From assembly GCF_000741175.1 (NCBI RefSeq), contig NZ_JGYS01000007.1:1-64000 (forward strand): a stretch of 64,000 nucleotides of DNA, read 5' to 3'. Of the stretch, positions 7,218 to 16,066 are shown piece after piece. The notes under the pieces were generated by a model. That model saw nothing but the letters and a program-made list of their open reading frames with translations, searched no databases and was not told the origin of the DNA. The DNA comes from Bifidobacterium callitrichos DSM 23973 (lineage in GTDB: Bacteria > Actinomycetota > Actinomycetes > Actinomycetales > Bifidobacteriaceae). The position numbers were made by a program, and so were the translations under genes. The first letter of the stretch is position 1; each line of letters begins with the position of its first letter.

Positions 7218-8372
7218 TCAGTGCGAGGACGGCGATTCGGACGGCGATTCGGGATCCACTCCGGCGAGCTGGATGGCCTCGTCGGCGGACGGGCAGACCG
7301 GCACGCCGGCGTGGGAGCGCTGGATGGCGATCGAGGCGGCCGCGTTGGCGATGTTCACTGCGTCGGCGAGCGACCAGCCCTTCGCGAGCATCGCGCACAT
7401 CGCGCCGGTGTGGCAGGAGCCGGCGGAACGCGTGTGGACACCCTTGGTCGGGTATCCCTCGACGTGCAGCACGTCGCCGCCCGGCTCGCGCACCCATGCG
7501 CCGCGTGCGCCCGCGCGTACGATCAGCGGGGCGCGCAGCGTGTTGCCGAGCGCGTCGCACAGCGCGTTCATCGCCTTGTCGAAGCCGCCGCCGACGGTGA
7601 GGGTGTCGCCTTCGTCGAGGGCGATGCCGAGGCGTTCGGCCAGCGTCGTCGCCTCCTGGCGGTTGCAGGACCAGATCGGGCGGGCCAGCACCAGATCCTC
7701 GAGCAGATGGTCGTTGACGAGCTTGAGCGTGTTCGTGGGATTGATGACGAGGTGGTACGGCCGCTTCCTCGGATCGCTGCCGGCGCGGTCCATGAATTCG
7801 TCGATGCCGGCTGCCGTGTGGTCGAGCAGCGTGTTGCCGGAGATGTGGACCACGTCGCCGGCGCCCGGTTCGAGCGTGTCGAACGTGTGTTCGTCGCCTC
7901 GCGCCTCGGCGCCGTAGTGCGCGACGAACGTCTTGCGGTCGTCGCCGTCGTGGAAGACGAGACGGAATCCGGAATCCACGTCGAGCCGGCTCGGTCCGAC
8001 GTGGACGATGCCGTCCTCCTCGTACGCCTTGCGGATCATCGACGCCCATACGCCGTTGCCGATGACGCCCGCGTGCTCGGCGGGCACGCCCATGCGGCTG
8101 ACCGCATCGAGTACGCGGTAGCTGCCGCCGATCGCCGGATGCGCGGCGTCCGCGACGGTGAATCCGCCGCTCGCCGGCAGCGAGTCCACATCCATCATGA
8201 TGTCGACCCACACCTGACCGAGCGAGATCACGGAGGGCGTGTGGTCCTTCGCCTCGCGCTCGCGGTTGCGTTCCTCCTCCTCGTGGCGGCGCAGCTCCTC
8301 CTCCGCCTCGGCCTTTCTTCTGGCGATGAGCTTGCCGAGCATGGTCTCCTCGTTGACTGTCAATCCGAGCAT
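7218..8372 (-). CDS. PfkB-family carbohydrate kinase-like protein with altered catalytic motif
   Basis: A 384-residue ribokinase-like protein. Residues 1-43 form a charged coiled-coil-like extension (RRKAEAEEELRRHEEEERNR), which is unusual for the family. The PfkB core follows: VISLGQVWVDIMMDVD at the start, a Gly-rich AIGGSYRVLDAVSRMG, and NPTNTLKLV. In the C-terminal signature, where family members have DTxGAGD with a catalytic Asp, this protein reads HTRSAGSCHTGA, so the Asp is Ser and the first Asp is His. It may be inactive as a kinase, use another base, or have another role. The start has a strong AAGGAGG site. It diverges from rpmB. Confidence 0.8.
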   Translation of the reverse strand: MLGLTVNEETMLGKLIARRKAEAEEELRRHEEEERNREREAKDHTPSVISLGQVWVDIMMDVDSLPASGGFTVADAAHPAIGGSYRVLDAVSRMGVPAEHAGVIGNGVWASMIRKAYEEDGIVHVGPSRLDVDSGFRLVFHDGDDRKTFVAHYGAEARGDEHTFDTLEPGAGDVVHISGNTLLDHTAAGIDEFMDRAGSDPRKRPYHLVINPTNTLKLVNDHLLEDLVLARPIWSCNRQEATTLAERLGIALDEGDTLTVGGGFDKAMNALCDALGNTLRAPLIVRAGARGAWVREPGGDVLHVEGYPTKGVHTRSAGSCHTGAMCAMLAKGWSLADAVNIANAAASIAIQRSHAGVPVCPSADEAIQLAGVDPESPSESPSSH

Positions 8373-8603
8373 CGTGTCCTCCTTGTGCCCGTGGAACCTT
8401 CGAATGTTTTATGTTGTCGGGTGCTGCAGGTTCCGCATCCTTGCGTGCGCCTGTGCCCCTGCTTTCAGTTCTACCGTGATTCTATGCGAACACGCTGGAA
8501 GCGCAATGGACAATATTCCGACGCTGATCCGTTTTTCCGGCGGGTTCGATGACGGTTTGACGCCGGATCGGAGGCTCGTGGCGGGTAGCATACCACGCCG
8601 TGG

Positions 8604-8632
8604 TTGCGTTTGTCCCCATTTCAGGATATATT
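8604..8632 (+). promoter_or_regulatory. Possible rpmB promoter
   Basis: TTGCGT (8604-8609) and TATATT (8627-8632) are separated by 17 bases, on the rpmB strand and 133 bases before its start. The rest of the 393-base divergent region between the PfkB gene and rpmB (8373-8765) shows no gene and no other strong signal. Confidence 0.4.
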
Positions 8633-8765
8633 CGTGAAGTTGTGTGTTCGGCTAGATGCAATCGGCGCATATCTGCATAGACCTATAGTCATATGCCCGA
8701 TGTGTGTAGACGCGTCCGGCCGGAACGCGAAAAGACTTGACAGTCAAGGTTAAAGGGAGTCCATC

Positions 8766-8960
8766 ATGGCAGCTCGTTGTGCAGTGTGCGGCAAGGGTCC
8801 GCAGGTCGGATACACCGTGTCTCACTCGCATATCCGCAACAAGCGTCGCTTCCGCCCGAACCTTCAGCCGGTGCGCACCACCGTCGACGGCCAGAACGTC
8901 CGTATCGCCGTGTGCGCCAAGTGCCTCAAGGCCGGCAAGGTCCAGCGCGTGGTTGCGTGA
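8766..8960 (+). CDS. rpmB: 50S ribosomal protein L28
   Basis: A 64-residue ribosomal protein L28 of the large subunit. The N-terminal [18 protein letters not shown] is characteristic, as are [10 protein letters not shown] and the closing [10 protein letters not shown]. Two CxxC pairs are present, so this is the zinc-binding type. The start follows AAAGGGAGTCCATC, a good ribosome site. It stands alone and is followed 25 bases later by a strong terminator, so it is probably transcribed by itself. Confidence 0.97.
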   Translation: MAARCAVCGKGPQVGYTVSHSHIRNKRRFRPNLQPVRTTVDGQNVRIAVCAKCLKAGKVQRVVA

Positions 8961-8985
8961 AGTGCGCGATAGCATAAGCGTTACG

Positions 8986-9017
8986 AAGCCCCCATCGGTT
9001 CGCCGATGGGGGCTTTT
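8986..9017 (+). terminator. Terminator after rpmB
   Basis: A perfect 13-bp stem (8986-8998 with 9003-9015), loop TTCG, ending in TTTT. This is a classic intrinsic terminator 25 bases after the rpmB stop codon. Confidence 0.93.
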
Positions 9018-9098
9018 GCTATGAGCGTAGGCTCGCGTGGTCGGGAGCAGTGTGGCGTTGGCCGGTGCCGTCCGCGTATGCGGGAACAATGGATTGCC

Positions 9099-11594
9099 AT
9101 GAGCATCAAGCTGGCTACCCGGGTCGCCTCGCTGCTGGCGAACAAGCGGCGTGCGTCCACGCTCAAATCGTTCGGCATCAGAACCATCGGCGATGCGCTG
9201 ACCTACTATCCGTTCCGCGTGTCCGATCCCGTTCCCGCACGCGCCGTAGGCGAGGCGCGTATCGGCGAGCCGATGGCGTTCGTGGCGACGGTTGTCTCGT
9301 CGCGCGTGGCGACCGGTCGGATGCTGCGACTCGAGGTCATCGTCGACGACGCCATCTACGCGGCGACGCGCGGCGTCGCCTCCGGCAGGGCCCGCCTCGT
9401 CTTCTTCTCCGGCAAACGCAGCTACATCGACTGGATGGCCGCCCGGCTCACCAACGGCGCCACCGTGGTCGTCGCCGGCACCGCGGGCGAATACATGGGC
9501 CAGTTGCAGTTCACGCATCCGCAGATCCTCACCGTGGCGCCGGGCAATCCGCTCGGCGGCAACACCCGCGCCGCACGCGCCGCCCGGGCCGCCGACCCGT
9601 GGCTCGCCTTCTCCCCGGACATCGACATCGAACGCAAGGTGCGCGACCGCTCCCCGCGCACTCAGCGCAAGCCCTCCTACGATGCGCCCTCGCCGATCGA
9701 GGGTCTTGCACGCGTCTGCCGGCCGCGACCCGTCTATCACGCGTCCGCGCGACTGTCCAGCGAACGCATCCACGAGACCATTCTGAGCCTGATGTGGGCG
9801 CTCGGCGGACGCGACATCGCCGCGCCCGGCACCGACGACATCATCCTGCAGTCGCGCGGCGACGAGGAGGAGTTCACCGGCACGCTCGCCAAGGCCATCC
9901 CCGACGTGCTGCCCGAGGACGTGCGCGCCGCACGCGGTCTCATGCACCGGGCCGACGCGTTCCGCGCGATCCACGACCCCAAGACGGTCGAGCAGTTCCA
10001 CAAGGGCATCGAGACGCTGCGCTACGAGGAGGCGTTCGTCTGCCAGAGCGCCCTGCTCAAGGCGCGCAACAGCGCGCATCAGTCACCCGCCACGCCCTGC
10101 CCGCTGAACGAGGGTGAGGGGGAGGACAAGGGCGGCCTGCGCGACCGGTTCCTCGCCTCGCTGCCGTTCACGCTGACCGACGGCCAGCGTGCGGTCGTCG
10201 ACGACATCGCCCGTGACATGTCCGGCGAACGCCCGATGCGCCGTCTGCTGCAGGGCGAGGTCGGCTCCGGCAAGACCGTCGTCGCGCTCGCCGCGATGAT
10301 GCAGGCGGTCGGCGCGGGGCGTCAGGCCGTGCTCGTCGCCCCCACGCAGGTGCTCGCCGAACAGCACCATGACTCCATCGGCCGGATGGTCGAGGGGCTG
10401 GGCGTGCCGGTCACGCTGCTGACCGGCGGCATGCGGCTCGCGGCCCGGCGCAAGGCGCTCGCGGCCGCGGCCAGCGGCGAACCGGGCATCATCGTCGCCA
10501 CGCACGCCGCGTTCTCCAAGACGTTCCAGGCGCCGAACCTCGCGCTCGTCGTCATCGACGAACAGCATCGCTTCGGCGTCGAACAGCGTGATTCCCTCAG
10601 TGCCGAATCGGCCGACGGCACCGTGCCGCATCTGCTGGTGATGACCGCCACGCCGATCCCGCGCACCGCCGCGATGACCTGGTTCGGCGATCTCGACATC
10701 TCGTGGCTGACCGAACTGCCCGGCGGGCGCAAGCCGATCCGCACGATCGTCGTCGACGAATCGGACGGCCCGACGATGGGACGCATGTTCGCGCACATCC
10801 GCTCGCGCATCGACGCGGGGGAGCGCGCGTACATCGTGTGCGCCCGCATCGACGCGGATGGTGCCGATGCCGCGGATGGTGCCGGTGACGCCGATGCCGC
10901 GGACGACGCGCCGGACGCGGACGACGGCATCGACGACCTGTTCGAGGCGCTGGACGAGAACGGCGATGCCGTCGCCCGCCCGCCGCTGCATTCGGTCGCG
11001 GAGATCACCGAGCGGCTCAAGGCCCTGCCGCAGTTCCGGGGCGTGCGGTTCGCGACTCTGACCGGACGCGACAAGGACGACGTCAAAACCGCCGTCATGG
11101 CCGATTTCGCATCCGGCGAGACGCCGATCCTCGTCGCCACGACCGTCATCGAGGTGGGCGTCGACGTCAGGCAGGCCAGCTGCATCGTCATCTTCGACGC
11201 CGACCGGTACGGCCTGTCCCAGCTGCATCAGCTGCGCGGCCGCGTCGGGCGCGGCGGCACCGACAGCTGGGCGTTCCTCGTCTCGCGCGCCGAGGCCGGG
11301 TCGATCGCCGCGCAGCGACTGGACGTCATCCGCGGTTCGCTCGACGGCGCCGAGATCGCCAAGGCCGATCTGGAGCTGCGCGGTGCCGGCGACGTGCTCG
11401 GCGACGCGCAGTCCGGCGCGAAATCCAGCCTCAAGCTGCTGCGCGTCGTCAAGGACGCCGATCTCATCGTCGACGCGCGCGAACGCGCGGAGCGTCTGCT
11501 CGCCGACGACCCGGATCTGTCCGGCAACCCGCAGCTCGCCGGCGCCGTGCTCGATTTCACGCGCGGCAACGAGACCTTCCTGACCTCCAACTAA
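9099..11594 (+). CDS. recG: ATP-dependent DNA helicase RecG
   Basis: An 831-residue RecG, which regresses stalled replication forks and branch-migrates recombination intermediates. An N-terminal wedge/OB region (about 1-300) precedes a superfamily 2 helicase. Walker A is GEVGSGKT, motif II is DEQH in VVIDEQHRFGVEQR, motif III is MTATPIPRT, and the C-terminal lobe has TTVIEVGVDV and HQLRGRVGRGG. An Asp/Ala-rich acidic insertion of about 45 residues (coded by 10855-10980) sits inside the C-terminal helicase lobe and lengthens the protein beyond the usual ~700-750. ATG 9078 is an alternative start. The stop is 11 bases before rsmD, so the two form an operon. Confidence 0.95.
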   Translation: MSIKLATRVASLLANKRRASTLKSFGIRTIGDALTYYPFRVSDPVPARAVGEARIGEPMAFVATVVSSRVATGRMLRLEVIVDDAIYAATRGVASGRARLVFFSGKRSYIDWMAARLTNGATVVVAGTAGEYMGQLQFTHPQILTVAPGNPLGGNTRAARAARAADPWLAFSPDIDIERKVRDRSPRTQRKPSYDAPSPIEGLARVCRPRPVYHASARLSSERIHETILSLMWALGGRDIAAPGTDDIILQSRGDEEEFTGTLAKAIPDVLPEDVRAARGLMHRADAFRAIHDPKTVEQFHKGIETLRYEEAFVCQSALLKARNSAHQSPATPCPLNEGEGEDKGGLRDRFLASLPFTLTDGQRAVVDDIARDMSGERPMRRLLQGEVGSGKTVVALAAMMQAVGAGRQAVLVAPTQVLAEQHHDSIGRMVEGLGVPVTLLTGGMRLAARRKALAAAASGEPGIIVATHAAFSKTFQAPNLALVVIDEQHRFGVEQRDSLSAESADGTVPHLLVMTATPIPRTAAMTWFGDLDISWLTELPGGRKPIRTIVVDESDGPTMGRMFAHIRSRIDAGERAYIVCARIDADGADAADGAGDADAADDAPDADDGIDDLFEALDENGDAVARPPLHSVAEITERLKALPQFRGVRFATLTGRDKDDVKTAVMADFASGETPILVATTVIEVGVDVRQASCIVIFDADRYGLSQLHQLRGRVGRGGTDSWAFLVSRAEAGSIAAQRLDVIRGSLDGAEIAKADLELRGAGDVLGDAQSGAKSSLKLLRVVKDADLIVDARERAERLLADDPDLSGNPQLAGAVLDFTRGNETFLTSN

Positions 11595-11605
11595 GGTCGA
11601 TCATC

Positions 11606-12226
11606 ATGCGTGTGATTTCCGGACGATTCAAGGGCATGGCGCTGACCACGCCGAAAAGCGTGACCCGCCCCACCACCGACCGCACCAAGGAGGCGATCTT
11701 CTCGCGTCTCGACTCGTGGGGCGTGCTCGACGACGCCCGCGTGCTCGACCTGTTCGCCGGTACGGGCGCGCTCGGCATCGAGGCGCTCTCGCGCGGGGCC
11801 CGCGAGCTCGTCGCGGTCGAGGCGAACGGTCCGGCGGCCGCGCTGATCGCGAAGACGCTCGGCGCGTTGAAGCGCAATCGCGCGTGGACGGCCGATCTCA
11901 AGGCCCGCGTGGTGCGCGCGAAGGCCGAGAAGTTCGCGGAGCCGGCGCATCGGGATGCTGCGGGCGACGGCGGCGACGGCGTGGTGACGGCCTCGCCCGC
12001 GGCCGCCGCGTACGACGTGATCTTCATCGACCCGCCCTACGCGTTCGAGACCGAGGCGTGCGAGAAACTGCTCGCCGATCTGGCTGCGTCGGGCATGGCC
12101 GGCGAAGGCACGGTGATCGTGCTGGAGCGTTCCGCGCGCTCCGACGACCCCGTTCCTCCCGAGGGGTGGGACATCACCGATCGCCGTGACTACGGCGAGA
12201 CGGCCGTGTTCTACATCGAGCGCTGA
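11606..12226 (+). CDS. rsmD: 16S rRNA (guanine(966)-N(2))-methyltransferase
   Basis: A 206-residue RsmD, a SAM-dependent enzyme that methylates G966 of 16S rRNA in the small subunit. MRVISGRFKGMAL and RPTTDRTKEAIFSRL open the protein. The SAM site is VLDLFAGTGALGIEALSRGA and the catalytic N-methylase motif is IDPPY. An Ala/Gly-rich loop (DAAGDGGDGVVTASPAAAA) precedes the DPPY strand and is longer than usual. It lies 11 bases after recG. In many Actinobacteria coaD follows next; here coaD is about 25 kb away on the other strand. Confidence 0.93.
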   Translation: MRVISGRFKGMALTTPKSVTRPTTDRTKEAIFSRLDSWGVLDDARVLDLFAGTGALGIEALSRGARELVAVEANGPAAALIAKTLGALKRNRAWTADLKARVVRAKAEKFAEPAHRDAAGDGGDGVVTASPAAAAYDVIFIDPPYAFETEACEKLLADLAASGMAGEGTVIVLERSARSDDPVPPEGWDITDRRDYGETAVFYIER

Positions 12227-12264
12227 GGCTCGTTGGCTTTTCGCGGGCGAAACCGCGCTGTCTG

Positions 12265-12314
12265 GGATATCTCGTATCGTGATATCCGTAAGCGATGGCT
12301 CGAAACGAGATATC
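12265..12314. promoter_or_regulatory. Overlapping GATATC dyads before the nitroreductase-like gene
   Basis: GGATATC (12265-12271) pairs with GATATCC (12281-12287). The overlapping GATATCTCGT (12266-12275) pairs with ACGAGATATC (12305-12314). The right arm also contains the palindrome GAGATATCTC. The two pairings exclude each other. The position 57 to 106 bases before the start codon suits an operator or a leader RNA switch. Confidence 0.5.
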
Positions 12315-12370
12315 TCATGATGTTGGATCGTGACGGGCCGGGACACGATCACATGAAAGGGACATGAACC

Positions 12371-12973
12371 ATGTCGAACTTCGTCGAGGAACTCGAAAAG
12401 CGCCGCTCCCAGTACGCCCTGACCGACGCCTCCCCGATCAGCGATCAGGAGATCGCCGACCTCGTCAAGAAGGTCACCGTCGAGGTGCCGAGCGCCTTCA
12501 ACTCCCAGCCGCAGCGCGCCGTCGTCCTGTTCGGCGACGCCAACCAGAAGCTGTGGGACATCGTCAAGGAGACCCTGCGCAAGGTCGTCAACGACGATGA
12601 GCAGTTCAAGTCCACCGAGGCCAAGATCAACGCCTTCGCCGCCGGCCACGGCACCGTGCTCTTCTACGACGACGAGGACGTCACCAAGCAGCTGCAGGAG
12701 AACATCCCCGCCTACGCCGCCAACTTCCCGGGCTTCGCCCGTGACGCCGCCGGCATGCTGCAGCTCGCCGTGTGGACCGCGCTCGCCGACAAGGGCCTCG
12801 GCGCCTCCCTGCAGCACTACAACCCGCTGATCGACGAGGCCGTCACCGCCGAGTTCGGCCTGCCGGAGAGCTGGAAGCTGCAGGCCCAGATGCCGTTCGG
12901 CGTCGTCGCCCAGCCGGCCGCCCCGGTCGACAAGCAGCCGGCAGACGCCCGCGTCAAGGTGTTCGGTCTGTGA
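12371..12973 (+). CDS. Nitroreductase-family protein
   Basis: A 200-residue protein of the nitroreductase superfamily, closest to the small fatty-acid-repression (COG3560) type. FVEELEKRRSQYAL and EVPSAFNSQPQRAVVLFG form the FMN-binding N-terminal half, and WTALADKGLGASLQHYNPLID the C-terminal signature. Members are cytoplasmic homodimers that use NAD(P)H and FMN. The physiological substrate is often an electrophile or quinone and cannot be named here. Codon use is strongly biased to C-ending codons, like highly expressed genes. A GAAAGGGACATGAACC stretch provides the ribosome site. Dyads at 12265-12314 suggest regulation. Confidence 0.88.
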   Translation: MSNFVEELEKRRSQYALTDASPISDQEIADLVKKVTVEVPSAFNSQPQRAVVLFGDANQKLWDIVKETLRKVVNDDEQFKSTEAKINAFAAGHGTVLFYDDEDVTKQLQENIPAYAANFPGFARDAAGMLQLAVWTALADKGLGASLQHYNPLIDEAVTAEFGLPESWKLQAQMPFGVVAQPAAPVDKQPADARVKVFGL

Positions 12974-12979
12974 TCGATG

Positions 12980-13008
12980 GGTGGCTGGTTCCCTGGGAAC
13001 CAGCCACC
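12980..13008. terminator. Bidirectional terminator between nitroreductase-like gene and trmD
   Basis: GGTGGCTGGTTCC (12980-12992) pairs with GGAACCAGCCACC (12996-13008) around a 3-base loop. It lies between two convergent stop codons and ends 3 bases before the trmD stop. No long T-run is present on either strand. Confidence 0.65.
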
Positions 13009-13011
13009 TGC

Positions 13012-13800
13012 TCACACCCTTCTCGGGTGGACGGAGGAGACCTCCCAGCCGAGCGCGATCAGCGTTTTGCGATCGGCCTTGTCGAGCGACTTGCAGTCGA
13101 GCCGCTCGATCAGGTCGGGGCGGATCTGGCTGGTGCGCTCCAGCGCCTCGTCGCGACGATAGCGGTCCACCTTGCCGTGGTCTCCGGACAGGAGGATGTC
13201 CGGAACCTTCAAACCCCGCCATTCGGCGGGTTTCGTGTACTGGCGATGCTCGAGCAGGGCGTTGCTTCCCGTGTAGGATTCCTCGACGATGGAGTCGGAG
13301 TTGCCCATGAATCCCGGGATCAGGCGGGTGATCGCCTCGAGCATCACCGAAGTGGCGACCTCGCCGCCGTTGAGCACGTAATCGCCGATCGAGTACTCGC
13401 GCACGTCCACGCCGCGCGAACGGTAGTACTCGGGGATGCGCGCGTCATAGCCCTCGTAGCGTCCGCAGCCGAACAGCAGGTGCTCGGCGTGGGAGAGCTC
13501 GGTCGCGTCGCGCTGCGTGAACAGCGGTGCCGACGGGTTCGGGAAGATCAGCACCGGGCCATCCGCCGGCTCCGGCCCCAGCAGCTCATCGAGGCATTCG
13601 GCCCAGACACTGGGTTTCATGACCATGCCCGCGCCGCCGCCGACCGGGGTGTCGTCGACCGAGTGGTGCACGTCATGCGTCCAATCGCGCAAATTATGCG
13701 CCGTAATGCGCAACAGGCCCTTGTCCTGCGCCTTGCCCATCAGACTCAGGTTCATCACGTCGAAATACTCGGGGAACACGCTCACGATATCGATCTTCAT
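13012..13800 (-). CDS. trmD: tRNA (guanine(37)-N(1))-methyltransferase
   Basis: A 262-residue TrmD, a SPOUT-class enzyme that makes m1G37 in tRNAs with a G at position 36. MKIDIVSVFPEYF opens the protein. The SAM knot region includes LLFGCGRYEGYDARI, IGDYVLNGGEVA and LIPGFMGNSDSI, all conserved. An in-frame ATG two codons upstream (13806) exists, but the GGTGGATGG ribosome site favours 13800. In most bacteria it follows rimM. Here it stands alone, about 6.9 kb from rimM, with a nucleoside hydrolase and a peptide transporter between them. Confidence 0.96.
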   Translation of the reverse strand: MKIDIVSVFPEYFDVMNLSLMGKAQDKGLLRITAHNLRDWTHDVHHSVDDTPVGGGAGMVMKPSVWAECLDELLGPEPADGPVLIFPNPSAPLFTQRDATELSHAEHLLFGCGRYEGYDARIPEYYRSRGVDVREYSIGDYVLNGGEVATSVMLEAITRLIPGFMGNSDSIVEESYTGSNALLEHRQYTKPAEWRGLKVPDILLSGDHGKVDRYRRDEALERTSQIRPDLIERLDCKSLDKADRKTLIALGWEVSSVHPRRV

Positions 13801-13936
13801 AACCATCCACCCTATCGCAAGGGGTGCGGGCGGCGGGGCCGCACTCGAGGTTCACGGATTGTTCATGTCGGGTTCCATCGGGCGGGTGACGGCATGCGCT
13901 ATTGATAGATAGCAACACGAGACAAGGGAGCGGACG

Positions 13937-14914
13937 ATGGCGGCACGCAAGCTGATTCTGGATCTGGACACGGGCATCGACGATACGCTGGCGATCGCCT
14001 ACGCGCTGGGCAGCGGCGACGAGGTCGACCTGATCGGCATCACCGGCACGTACGGCAACGTCACCGTGCGCCGGGGCGTGCGCAACTCGCTCGCCGTGCT
14101 GCACCTGTTCGGACGCGACGACGTGCCCGTCTACCCGGGCGTCGACCATCCGCTCGCCTACGATCCCGCGGCGAACGGACCGTGGGAGCCGAGCGCCGGA
14201 TCGGTCGCCGTCCACGCGCCCAACGGCGTCGGCGGCGCAACGATTCCCGATTCGCCGCGCGAGGCCGAACCGGACGGCTCCGCGGTCGACTTCATCATCG
14301 ACGCGGCGCGCACGTACGGCGAGAACCTCGTGATCGTGCCGACCGGCGCGATGACCACGATGGCCACCGTCCTCAAGACCGCGCCGGACATCAGGGACTC
14401 CGGCGCGCGCATCACCCTGATGGGCGGAGCGCTCACCGTGCCGGGCAACGTGAGCCCGGGCGCCGAGGCGAACATCTCCCAGGACCCCGAGGCCGCCGAC
14501 TACCTGTTCCGCTGCGGCGCGCGCACCACGATGATCGGCCTCGACGTGACCCACCAGACCGCGCTGACCCGCAAGGGCACGGCCGTCTGGCGCGCCCTCG
14601 GCACCCCGGCGGGCGATTTCCTCGCCGACATGACCGACTACTACATCGACTTCTACCTCGCCCACCAGCCCGAGATCGGCGGATGCGGCCTACACGACCC
14701 GCTCGCCGTCGCCGCCGCGCTCGACCCGATGCTCGTCACGACCCTCGGCGTGAACCTGAAGGTCGATCTGGACGGCGCGTTCCGCGGCCGCACGATCGGT
14801 GACCGGGCGCGCCTGGCCGATCCGGACAAGCACACGCAGGTCGCCCTCGGCGTCGACGTGCCGGAGTTCCTCGAGAGGTTCATGACGCGCATCACCGCCC
14901 TCGCGGCGAAGTGA
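13937..14914 (+). CDS. Nucleoside hydrolase (inosine/uridine-preferring type)
   Basis: A 325-residue nucleoside hydrolase, which splits ribonucleosides into base and ribose for salvage. The Ca-binding signature DLDTGIDD lies at the N-terminus. GGALTVPGNVSPGAEANISQ and the late HDPLAVAAALDP region supply further active-site residues. A loop at residues about 75-115 (PSAGSVAVHAPNGVGGATIP) contains the His/Asn stretch typical of the family. AAGGGAGCGG is the ribosome site. It precedes the peptide ABC transporter by 201 bases, with a hairpin between them, so it is probably a separate unit. Confidence 0.92.
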   Translation: MAARKLILDLDTGIDDTLAIAYALGSGDEVDLIGITGTYGNVTVRRGVRNSLAVLHLFGRDDVPVYPGVDHPLAYDPAANGPWEPSAGSVAVHAPNGVGGATIPDSPREAEPDGSAVDFIIDAARTYGENLVIVPTGAMTTMATVLKTAPDIRDSGARITLMGGALTVPGNVSPGAEANISQDPEAADYLFRCGARTTMIGLDVTHQTALTRKGTAVWRALGTPAGDFLADMTDYYIDFYLAHQPEIGGCGLHDPLAVAAALDPMLVTTLGVNLKVDLDGAFRGRTIGDRARLADPDKHTQVALGVDVPEFLERFMTRITALAAK

Positions 14915-14933
14915 CGGGGCGCCGCCCGCCCGC

Positions 14934-14962
14934 GTCTCGCATGCTGGCGCCGAATGCGAGAC
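14934..14962 (+). terminator. Hairpin after the nucleoside hydrolase gene
   Basis: GTCTCGCAT (14934-14942) pairs with ATGCGAGAC (14954-14962), with an 11-base loop and no T-run. It is a weak terminator or RNA-stability hairpin. Confidence 0.5.
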
Positions 14963-15010
14963 AATCCGGGGGTGTAGGAAAACCCTATAGCGCTCACGAT
15001 TCGCGCCAAA

Positions 15011-15060
15011 TCAGGGAACGATAGCAGGTCATCAGTTTCTCTGATGGCAATCGGCCCTGA
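15011..15060 (+). promoter_or_regulatory. Structured leader of the peptide transporter operon
   Basis: TCAGGG (15011-15016) pairs with CCCTGA (15055-15060), and inside it CATCAG (15030-15035) pairs with CTGATG (15041-15046). The structure lies 56 bases before the first permease gene and resembles a leader hairpin or operator. CCTATAGC near 14983-14990 is a possible -10 region. Confidence 0.35.
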
Positions 15061-15115
15061 AACGGTTCGATTCGAGTTACTGTGTTTGTTCGACTAGGAA
15101 AAGAGGCGAACAGAC

Positions 15116-16066
15116 ATGTCGGAAGTGACGGCACCAGCCGGAGGGACGAAACGCGGATCGGCCGCGGCACGCAGTACGGCCACAGGCGCATCCGCAGACA
15201 GATCACCGTATCTGCGCTCGTCGATCATCGTCGGCGGCGTCATCGTCCTGCTCTTCGTGGCCCTCGCCGTGTTCGCCGGCCCCCTGTCCGCGATCACCGG
15301 CAACGACCCGTACGCCGAGCACCCCGAGGCGCTCGCCGGCTCGGTGCCGGCCGGATTCGGCGGCGGCATCAGCGCCAGCCACTGGTTCGGCGTGACCCCG
15401 CTGCGCGGCGTCGACCTGTTCTCCATCGTGGCGTACGGCTCGCGCATCTCACTGGGCATCGGCCTGTTCTCCTCGGTCATCTCGCTGGTGATCGGCGTGG
15501 CGCTCGGCCTGCTCGCCGGCTATTTCCAGGGACTGGCCGACGCGCTGATCTCCCGCACGATGGATGTGTTCTTCGGCTTCCCGTTCCTCATCTTCGCGAT
15601 CGCCCTGTCGGTGGTCGTGCCGCAGAGCTTCCCGCGCCCACTGCTGCTTACGCTCGTCCTCGGCTTTTTCGGATGGCCGGGCATCGCGCGACTGGTGCGC
15701 GGCCAGACCCTGACCCTGAGCAAACGCAACTTCGCCGTGGCCTCGCGCGTGATGGGAGCCTCCCCGGCCCACGTGCTGTGGCACCAGATCCTGCCGAACC
15801 TCATGCCGCTGCTCATCGTCAACGTGACCCTGTCGATCCCGGGCCGCATCGGCGCCGAGGCCGGCCTGTCGTTCCTCGGTGTGGGCATGAACCCGCCGAC
15901 TCCGTCGTGGGGCCGCTCGATCTCCGACGCGGTCCAGTGGGCGCTCGTCGATCCGATGTACCTGTTGTTCCCGGGCGGCGCGCTGTTCCTGCTCACCTTC
16001 GGCTTCAATCTGCTCGGTGACGGTCTGAGCGACGCCATCGATCCGCGCAAGGGGGTCCGCGCATGA
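15116..16066 (+). CDS. Oligopeptide/dipeptide ABC transporter permease (DppC/OppC type)
   Basis: A 316-residue inner-membrane permease with six predicted membrane helices. A polar, Ala/Thr-rich N-terminus of about 33 residues precedes the first helix. The EAA loop that contacts the ATPase reads RVMGASPAHVLWHQILPN, and ISDAVQWA with the GDGLSDAIDPRKG ending is typical of the OppC/DppC branch. It is the first gene of a transporter operon. Its stop overlaps the start of the second permease by 4 bases (ATGA), which implies translational coupling. Confidence 0.93.
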   Translation: MSEVTAPAGGTKRGSAAARSTATGASADRSPYLRSSIIVGGVIVLLFVALAVFAGPLSAITGNDPYAEHPEALAGSVPAGFGGGISASHWFGVTPLRGVDLFSIVAYGSRISLGIGLFSSVISLVIGVALGLLAGYFQGLADALISRTMDVFFGFPFLIFAIALSVVVPQSFPRPLLLTLVLGFFGWPGIARLVRGQTLTLSKRNFAVASRVMGASPAHVLWHQILPNLMPLLIVNVTLSIPGRIGAEAGLSFLGVGMNPPTPSWGRSISDAVQWALVDPMYLLFPGGALFLLTFGFNLLGDGLSDAIDPRKGVRA

